From: Muribaculum sp.
GTDB lineage: Bacteria; Bacillota; Clostridia; Lachnospirales; Lachnospiraceae
Assembly (NCBI GenBank): GCA_023663505.1
Contig: JAMPHH010000008.1
Coordinates: forward strand, 1-64,000
Direction: 5' to 3'
DNA length: 64,000 nt
Position 1 is the first letter of the stretch. Every line of letters begins with the position of its first letter. The notes below the pieces were generated by a model. It worked only from the letters and a program-made list of their open reading frames with translations. It was not told the origin of the DNA and ran no database searches. A program made the position numbers and the translations under genes. Positions 58,168-64,000 of the stretch are shown here, piece by piece.

Positions 58168-59607
58168 TCAGTTTCCGAGCAGGTTTTCGCCGATTTTTAG
58201 CACATCTCCCGCCCCCATAGTTATCAACAGGTCTCCGTTTGTGCAATTTTGCAGAAGAAAATTTTCGATCTCGTCGAAGGTCGGGAAATAATAGCATTCT
58301 CCGCCTGCCTCTTGTATCAGGGACTGCAGGTTGGCTGAGCTGATGCCCAGAGTGTCTGTTTCCCTTGCGGCGTAAATGTCCGCGAGCACCACCTTGTCGG
58401 CAAGACAGAGCGCCTTGGCGAAGTCCTCCATAAAGGCTTTGGTGCGGGTGTAGGTGTGGGGCTGGAACACACACCAGAGGGTTTGGTGCGGATATTTTTG
58501 CGCCGCTTTTAATGTGGCAGTAATTTCTGTGGGGTGATGTGCATAATCATCTATTATAGTGACGCCGCCGATCGTGCCCTTCAGCTCGAAGCGTCTGTCG
58601 GTTCCGGTATAATCCGCCAGTGCCTTGGCAGTGACCTCACTGTCAACATGCATTAAGTCCGCCAAAGCTATGGCAGCCAGTGCGTTGCTTACATTGTGAT
58701 CTCCGGCAACGGAGAGCTTTATGGGACGGACAGGCCTCTGACCGCCGATACCTGAAGCATTCGGACCGCACACACAGAAGGAAGGATGACCCCATTCGTC
58801 ATGGGTAAGCTCCGTGGGATAATAGTCCGCATGAAAACCTTCCATGGAATCCGTTGATTCGATTGAACCTGCGGATTCCATCGAATATGTGATGACCCTG
58901 CAGGGCAAGCCCTCGGTGATTTCCTGCCAGTCAGGAATGTCCGCATTGATGATCAGGCACCCTTCCTCGGGGATCAGCTTGGCAAATTCGCGGAAGGAGT
59001 GGCGTATATCCGCCAGATCCTTAAAGAAGTCCAAATGGTCTTCTTCTATATTAAGGATAATCCCCACCGTGGGGAAAAAGCTTAAGAAGCTGTTGGTGTA
59101 TTCGCAGGCTTCTGTCACAAAGCACTCGGAGCCGCCCACCCTGATATTGCCGCCGATGCTTTTGTAGATACCACCGATGGACAGGGTGGGATCAAGCTCG
59201 GCTTGCAGCAGGATCTCGCTGACCATGGATGTGGTCGTGGTCTTGCCGTGAGTGCCGCTGACCGCAATGGAGGTGCGGTAATTGCGCATCAGCTGCCCGA
59301 GGAGCTCCGCGCGGGTAAGGTGTGGAATGCCCTGCTCCATGGTCGCGATATACTCAGGATTGTTCTCGCGGATCGCGCTGGTGAACACGACACAATCAAT
59401 ATCGGGGGTAATATTTCCCGCCCGCTGTCCGTACAGGACACGGATGCCTTTCTGCTCCAAATGCTCGGTCAGCGCGCTCTTGCTGCGGTCAGAGCCGGAC
59501 ACCGTGAAGCCCGCGTCCGCCAAGATTTCGGCCAAGCCGCTCATACTGATACCGCCGATGCCTACAAAGTAAACAGAGGAGGGATTAGAAAAATCAATTT
59601 TATACAT
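58168..59607 (-). CDS. murC: UDP-N-acetylmuramate--L-alanine ligase
   Basis: 479 residues from 59607. GIGGISMSGLAEIL, ATP-binding GTHGKTTT, and IDDYAHHPTEI of the Mur-ligase family. Adds L-Ala in peptidoglycan synthesis. GAAAGGAT-like site upstream. Confidence 0.96.
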   Translation of the reverse strand: MYKIDFSNPSSVYFVGIGGISMSGLAEILADAGFTVSGSDRSKSALTEHLEQKGIRVLYGQRAGNITPDIDCVVFTSAIRENNPEYIATMEQGIPHLTRAELLGQLMRNYRTSIAVSGTHGKTTTTSMVSEILLQAELDPTLSIGGIYKSIGGNIRVGGSECFVTEACEYTNSFLSFFPTVGIILNIEEDHLDFFKDLADIRHSFREFAKLIPEEGCLIINADIPDWQEITEGLPCRVITYSMESAGSIESTDSMEGFHADYYPTELTHDEWGHPSFCVCGPNASGIGGQRPVRPIKLSVAGDHNVSNALAAIALADLMHVDSEVTAKALADYTGTDRRFELKGTIGGVTIIDDYAHHPTEITATLKAAQKYPHQTLWCVFQPHTYTRTKAFMEDFAKALCLADKVVLADIYAARETDTLGISSANLQSLIQEAGGECYYFPTFDEIENFLLQNCTNGDLLITMGAGDVLKIGENLLGN

Positions 59608-59840
59608 GAGTAATATCCTTTCAATGAATATGTAGGTAGTCAATGCCGATTACTATATATTATATACACTCCCCATAGAAAAAACAAATATTTATTGAAA
59701 ATATAAAATTTGTATATATGACACAAAAAATATCGGGAGAATATTGTCTATAATTTAAAGGGCGACGTTGAAATGTGCAAAAAATATGTCAAAAATATCC
59801 ATAAAAAAAGAAAAAAGAAGAAAATTTTTGGTAAATTATA

Positions 59841-59869
59841 TTCACTTCTCAGAAGAAGTGTGATATAAT
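59841..59869 (+). promoter_or_regulatory. Promoter of glgC-glgD
   Basis: TTCACT, 17 bases, TATAAT (59864-59869). The spacer holds an inverted repeat CACTTCT - AGAAGTG (59843-59860), possibly an operator. The rest of the gap from 59608 is AT-rich without genes. Confidence 0.55.
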
Positions 59870-59912
59870 TAATTCACCGTAAAGACGGTAAATGGCTAGG
59901 AGAGGTGATGAC

Positions 59913-61187
59913 ATGATCAAGAAAGAGATGATAGCCATGCTGTTGGCTGGCGGGCAAGGGAGCCGTTTGGGTGTCCTGACCTCCAAGGTGGCAAAGCCTG
60001 CTGTGGCATTCGGAGGGAAATACCGCATAATTGATTTTCCTCTTTCCAATTGTATTAATTCCGGTGTGGATACGGTCGGGGTTCTGACCCAGTATCAGCC
60101 GCTTCGTTTAAATACACATATCGGCATTGGTATTCCTTGGGATTTAGACCGCAATATCGGAGGGGTAACCGTGCTGCCGCCCTATGAGAAAAGCTCCAAC
60201 AGTGAGTGGTATACGGGTACTGCCAATGCGATTTATCAGAATCTCGAGTACATGGAGAGCTTTAATCCCGAATATGTGTTGATCCTGTCGGGTGACCATA
60301 TTTATAAAATGGATTATGACGTGATGCTTAATTTTCACAAGCAGAACGGCGCGGAGGTGACGATTGCGGTCATGCCCGTCCCCATGGAGGAGGCGAGCCG
60401 GTTTGGTATCATGATCGCAGATGAGAACAAGAGGATTACAGAGTTTGAGGAGAAGCCGGAGCACCCGAGAAGCAATCTGGCGAGCATGGGCATCTATATT
60501 TTTAACTGGAAAACCCTGAGGGACGCGCTGATCGCCATGGCGGAGCAGCCTGCGTTGGATTTTGGCAAGCATGTGATCCCCTATTGTCATGAGCACGGTT
60601 CACCGCTGTATGCCTATGAGTTTAACGGCTATTGGAAGGATGTGGGAACCCTGAATTCCTATTGGGAGGCCAATATGGAGTTGATCGATATCGTGCCCGT
60701 GTTCAATCTCTATGAGGAGTATTGGAAGATATACACTAAGAGCGAGATTCAGCCTCCGCAATATTTCTCGGAGGGCAGTGTGATCGAGCGCAGTATCGTA
60801 GGAGAGGGCACCGATGTGTACGGTGAGGTTCACAATTGTGTCATTGGCCGCGGAGTGGTGATCGGCAAGGGTGCGGTGGTGCGGGATTCCATTATCATGA
60901 ATGAGACGATTATCGGTGAGAATTGCGAGCTCAATAAAGCGATTGTAGCTGAAAATGTATCCATTGGAGACAATGTCAAGCTGGGTGTCGGAGAGGAGGC
61001 GGAGAATGAAACGGCGCCCCATATCTACAATCACGGTATCGTGACTGTGGGAGAGAGGAGCGTGATCCCTGACGGCGTCACCGTGGGTAAGAATTCCGTG
61101 ATATCAGGTGTCACAGTGATATCAGATTACGCGGGTTCGCAGCTCGCAAGCGGAAAAACATTGATTAAGGCAGGTGAACAGCAGTGA
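59913..61187 (+). CDS. glgC: Glucose-1-phosphate adenylyltransferase
   Basis: 424 residues. MLLAGGQGSRLGVLTSKVAK nucleotide site, ILSGDHIYKMDY, EEKPEHPRSN, and C-terminal hexapeptide repeats. First step of glycogen synthesis. Start at 59913 behind AGGAGAGGTGATG. Overlaps glgD by 4 bases. Confidence 0.95.
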   Translation: MIKKEMIAMLLAGGQGSRLGVLTSKVAKPAVAFGGKYRIIDFPLSNCINSGVDTVGVLTQYQPLRLNTHIGIGIPWDLDRNIGGVTVLPPYEKSSNSEWYTGTANAIYQNLEYMESFNPEYVLILSGDHIYKMDYDVMLNFHKQNGAEVTIAVMPVPMEEASRFGIMIADENKRITEFEEKPEHPRSNLASMGIYIFNWKTLRDALIAMAEQPALDFGKHVIPYCHEHGSPLYAYEFNGYWKDVGTLNSYWEANMELIDIVPVFNLYEEYWKIYTKSEIQPPQYFSEGSVIERSIVGEGTDVYGEVHNCVIGRGVVIGKGAVVRDSIIMNETIIGENCELNKAIVAENVSIGDNVKLGVGEEAENETAPHIYNHGIVTVGERSVIPDGVTVGKNSVISGVTVISDYAGSQLASGKTLIKAGEQQ

Positions 61188-62302
61188 GAGCAATAGGAAT
61201 TATTTTAGCGGGCGGTAACAATCACAGGATGAAGGAGCTTTCCCGAAAACGCGCCGTCTGTGCAATGCCTATCGCGGGCAGTTACAGAAGCGTTGATTTT
61301 ACCCTGAGCAATATGTCCAATTCTCATATTCAGAAGGTTGCAGTGTTCACCCAATATAATGCCGGAAGCTTAAATGAGCATCTCAATTCCTCCAAGTGGT
61401 GGGATTTTGGTCGTAAGCAGGGCGGATTGTATGTGTTTACCCCAACCATGACGGCGAACAATGCCAGTTGGTATCGGGGCACTGCAGATGCGATCAGCCA
61501 GAACCTGAATTTCCTGAAGGACAGTCACGAGCCCTATGTCGTGATCGCCTCCGGTGACGGAGTGTATAAGCTGGACTTCAACAAGGTGTTGGAATATCAT
61601 ATCGACAAAAAGGCGGATATCACTGTGGTCTGTCACGATATGGAGCCCGACGCCAACACGGAGCGCTTCGGAACGATACGAATGAATGAGGAAGGACGTA
61701 TCGAGGAGTTCGAGGAGAAGCCCCTGCAGGCCAAGAGCAACACGGTTTCGTGCGGTATCTATGTGATCAGACGACGGCTGCTCATTGATATGATTGAGAA
61801 GTGCGCGGAGGAGGAACGCTACGATTTCGTGAGAGATATCCTGATACGCCACAAGGATATGAAGCGTATTTATGGGTATCCTTTAAAAGAGTATTGGAGG
61901 AATATCGCTTCTGTGGAGGACTATTACGGCACCAACATGGATTTCCTCAAAGCGGAGGTGAGAGATTATTTTTTCAAGCAGTATCCTGATATTTATTCCA
62001 AGGTGGACGATTTACCGCCCGCCAAATACAATGTGGGTGCACAAATTAAGAACAGCCTGATATCCAGCGGTTGTATTGTCAATGGAGTGGTGGAGAATTC
62101 CGTTATTTTTAAAAAGAGCTACATCGGCAATAACTGTGTGATTAAAAATTCAATTATTCTGAATGATGTGTATATCGGTGACAATACTTACATTGAAAAC
62201 TGCATCGTGGAAAGCCGTGATACCATTCGTGCCAACTCCCGTTTTGTGGGTGAGGGCGAGATCAAAATTGTGGTGGAGCACAATGAGAGATATGTGTTAT
62301 AA
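61184..62302 (+). CDS. glgD: GlgD, GlgC-like regulatory subunit
   Basis: 372 residues, GTG start overlapping the glgC stop. Begins AIGIILAGGNNHRMKELSRK (without the usual GGxGxRL loop), lacks full catalytic motifs and has VASGDGVYKLDF. Pairs with GlgC in Firmicutes glycogen synthesis. Confidence 0.93.
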   Translation: MRAIGIILAGGNNHRMKELSRKRAVCAMPIAGSYRSVDFTLSNMSNSHIQKVAVFTQYNAGSLNEHLNSSKWWDFGRKQGGLYVFTPTMTANNASWYRGTADAISQNLNFLKDSHEPYVVIASGDGVYKLDFNKVLEYHIDKKADITVVCHDMEPDANTERFGTIRMNEEGRIEEFEEKPLQAKSNTVSCGIYVIRRRLLIDMIEKCAEEERYDFVRDILIRHKDMKRIYGYPLKEYWRNIASVEDYYGTNMDFLKAEVRDYFFKQYPDIYSKVDDLPPAKYNVGAQIKNSLISSGCIVNGVVENSVIFKKSYIGNNCVIKNSIILNDVYIGDNTYIENCIVESRDTIRANSRFVGEGEIKIVVEHNERYVL

Positions 62303-62346
62303 GTGATGATGTAACCATGGGCGTGGCTGAAGAAAGGGGAAAACGT

Positions 62347-62628
62347 ATGCAGATTACAGATGTACGTGTTCGCAAAATTACAAAGGAGGGTAAGATGAGG
62401 GCGGTGGTATCCATCACCATGGATGATGAGTTCGTGGTGCACGACATCAAGGTTATTGAAGGCGAAAAGGGCATGTTCATCGCTATGCCAAGCAAGAAGA
62501 CAGCAGACGGGGAATACAGGGATATAGCACATCCGATCAACTCATCTACCAGAGAGCTGATTCAGAACATTATTCTGGAGGCTTACGAGAAGGCTTTGGA
62601 CGAGCCGGATGAGTCGGCAATGTTGTAG
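62347..62628 (+). CDS. spoVG: SpoVG regulator
   Basis: 93 residues from 62347: MQITDVRVRKI then IAMPSKKTADGEYRDIAHPI. Small RNA/DNA-binding protein that affects sporulation and cell-wall genes. GAAAGGGG upstream. A strong terminator follows. Confidence 0.95.
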   Translation: MQITDVRVRKITKEGKMRAVVSITMDDEFVVHDIKVIEGEKGMFIAMPSKKTADGEYRDIAHPINSSTRELIQNIILEAYEKALDEPDESAML

Positions 62629-62644
62629 CCGAGAGAGGATCAGA

Positions 62645-62696
62645 GGTTAAAAGGATACAGCCGCGCCCGAGTGGGTGCGGCTGTATCCTTTTAACC
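62645..62696. terminator. Strong 20-bp hairpin terminator
   Basis: GGTTAAAAGGATACAGCCGC ... GCGGCTGTATCCTTTTAACC, long perfect stem able to act on both strands. Confidence 0.8.
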
Positions 62697-62754
62697 GTTT
62701 AGACATAGGACGATTAGCAAGCCATGCATCATATCTACTTCATGCCACGATCAA

Positions 62755-62978
62755 GGCGGGAGAGGACTGAGAGAATTTTGCGGGCTCTGGCGGAGGTTGG
62801 AGTGTTTTCTTATAGTGCGTTCGGAAAGCAGGGTGAAATGCGCACGGATGTGCATTTTAGGCTCTAGGTGCATGGATGCACCTTAGAGCCGACCCGCAAA
62901 TTGCAATACCCCTCCCCGCACTATTAGAAAACACCCAACCGCAGCCCGCCCGCAAAATTCTCTCAGTCCTCTCCCGCC
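62755..62978. repeat. Palindromic element, copy 2 (about 224 bp)
   Basis: Same plan as copy 1: outer arms GGCGGGAGAGGACTGAGAG ... CTCTCAGTCCTCTCCCGCC, second stem AATTTTGCGGGC with GCCCGCAAAATT, and inner hairpins. Inner change TGTGCATTTT keeps pairing through G-U if read on the plus strand. 62979-63150 has a promoter-like AT tract before the next gene. Confidence 0.8.
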
Positions 62979-63150
62979 GCCCCGCGCATGATTTTATAAA
63001 TTTGTAGGCTGAACCGTTGCCGAGTCGCAAAGTCTTTACAGGTTTGGTATAGCTATTTTATGGAAGCTATGTTATAATATATCCATATTGAGGGCAGGGA
63101 ACGACCGAATGGTCGGAAGACGGGCAGATGGAATACAGGGGGTGTTTGTG

Positions 63151-63978
63151 ATGAATGAAGTATTACAGCAATTTATTGATGCATTGCCGATTGTGAGAAA
63201 CATGGTGAATGAGAATTCGTATATCACGGTACTGGATACGGAGGGGACGGTCGTGGGCTTTGCAATCCCCGAGGGGGAGCGATCCAGATACCCCGTGGGT
63301 TCTCATTTTGATGACCCCACGGGAGTCTACGAGGAGGTGCTCCGTACAGGCGAGAAAAGGTACAACCGCCTGCCGCCTGAGGTGATGGGGGAAGCATATG
63401 AGGGGCTGTTGATACCGATCAAGGACGGCAGCCATGTTGTGGGATGCGCCGTGTATAGCTATTCCGTGGAGAGCAAGGAACAGGTGATCTCCATGACACA
63501 GGATTTTAAGGACTCCGTCGTGGACATTAGGGATTCCATTTCTGAGATTGTCGATGGTATCGCGGACATCTCGGAGAAAATGGACGATATGAGCGTTAAG
63601 GCGGACACTGTCGAGGGCACGGTGGGGGAGGCCACGGAGGTGGTTCAGGAAATAAGGAGAAACGCTTCCAAATCTAATATTTTGGGCTTAAACGCTTCCA
63701 TTGAGGCTGCACGCAGCGGTGAGGCAGGCAAGGGCTTTGCAGTGGTTGCCGCGGAGATGGGCAAATTATCCAATGCCAGTGGACAGTCGGCAAAGGAGAT
63801 ATCAGAGAAGCTGGCAAACGTGGAAAACCATTTGCGGGATATGATCGATTCCAGCACTGTCGCCAATCATGTGGCAAAGGGACATCTGGAGAACATCAGC
63901 GATATCAGGGGCAAGCTGGACAAGATCATCACGCTCGCTGATCAGACGCTTAAGATCATGGAGAATCTGAACCTGTAA
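63151..63978 (+). CDS. Soluble methyl-accepting chemotaxis-like protein
   Basis: 275 residues, no membrane span. Residues 1-115 a PAS-like sensor (ITVLDTEGTVVGFAIPEGER; LIPIKDGSHVVGCAVYSY). C-terminal helical signalling part with ILGLNASIEAARSGEAGKGF, shorter than standard MCP tails. Probably cytosolic sensing of an internal cue. GGGGGTG ribosome site. Confidence 0.83.
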   Translation: MNEVLQQFIDALPIVRNMVNENSYITVLDTEGTVVGFAIPEGERSRYPVGSHFDDPTGVYEEVLRTGEKRYNRLPPEVMGEAYEGLLIPIKDGSHVVGCAVYSYSVESKEQVISMTQDFKDSVVDIRDSISEIVDGIADISEKMDDMSVKADTVEGTVGEATEVVQEIRRNASKSNILGLNASIEAARSGEAGKGFAVVAAEMGKLSNASGQSAKEISEKLANVENHLRDMIDSSTVANHVAKGHLENISDIRGKLDKIITLADQTLKIMENLNL

Positions 63979-64000
63979 AGGGCGGCAATAATTACACAAC

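Overview
The window joins two kinds of DNA. Bases 1 to about 43.95 kb are phage-derived: about 80 short, tightly packed genes, nearly all on the minus strand, ending on the left with a terminase pair (terS, terL) and structural genes that continue off the window. Bases from about 44.2 kb to the end are chromosome of an anaerobic, spore-forming-lineage Firmicute, most likely Lachnospiraceae: prs, a DnaC/DnaI-like loader, a DnaD-like protein, murC, glgC-glgD, spoVG, bioY, a Bce-type sensor/ABC module and an sdpR-sdpI pair. No integrase is visible, so whether this is a prophage, a phage-plasmid remnant or another large element is not settled here.

Phage layout, in the direction of transcription (right to left). 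At 43.9-34.6 kb lie small early-type genes, many of them single-gene cassettes with their own hairpin terminator, a recurrent 28-bp intergenic element and a strong GAAAGGAG ribosome site, plus an odd tRNA and two of the four DUF6353 membrane paralogs. At 34.6-30 kb lie membrane and conserved unknown phage proteins. At 30-22 kb is replication: a very large protein carrying SF3 helicase, archaeo-eukaryotic primase and family B DNA polymerase domains in one reading frame, an SSB-like protein, an N6-methylase-like protein and an SF2 helicase. At 21-11 kb are nucleotide metabolism and small genes: anaerobic ribonucleotide reductase NrdD/NrdG, two MazG-like pyrophosphohydrolases, a possible ThyX-like protein, a HAD-type protein and DUF488. 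At 10.9-8.4 kb are an iteron-like repeat field, an unknown 348-residue protein behind a structured leader, and two PD-(D/E)XK nucleases. At 8-5 kb is a 959-residue protein with the DFDGD metal-binding motif of two-barrel RNA polymerases, flanked by helix-turn-helix units. At 4.1-0.1 kb are terS, HNH and connector genes and terL.

The main ideas are as follows. (1) The phage seems to bring its own RNA polymerase. Fifteen copies of a fixed-geometry intergenic element, one ending right at a tRNA 5' end, are good candidates for its promoters. (2) The 7-mer AATATAA occurs about 57 times on the plus strand between 12.3 and 44 kb but its reverse complement about once, and it occurs in more than one codon frame. 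(3) Two palindromic elements of about 226 bp in the chromosome differ from each other in ways that keep each copy's own arms paired, suggesting a selected structure.

The phage-chromosome junction (43.6-45.0 kb) holds a 28-bp inverted repeat around the only plus-strand phage gene, hairpins, the 3' half of a PIN-domain gene and an antitoxin remnant. Further right, the chromosome reads as ordinary housekeeping DNA with clear regulatory sites: an sdpR operator, a probable BirA box before bioY, and a seven-site DnaA-box-like cluster before the dnaD-dnaI genes.
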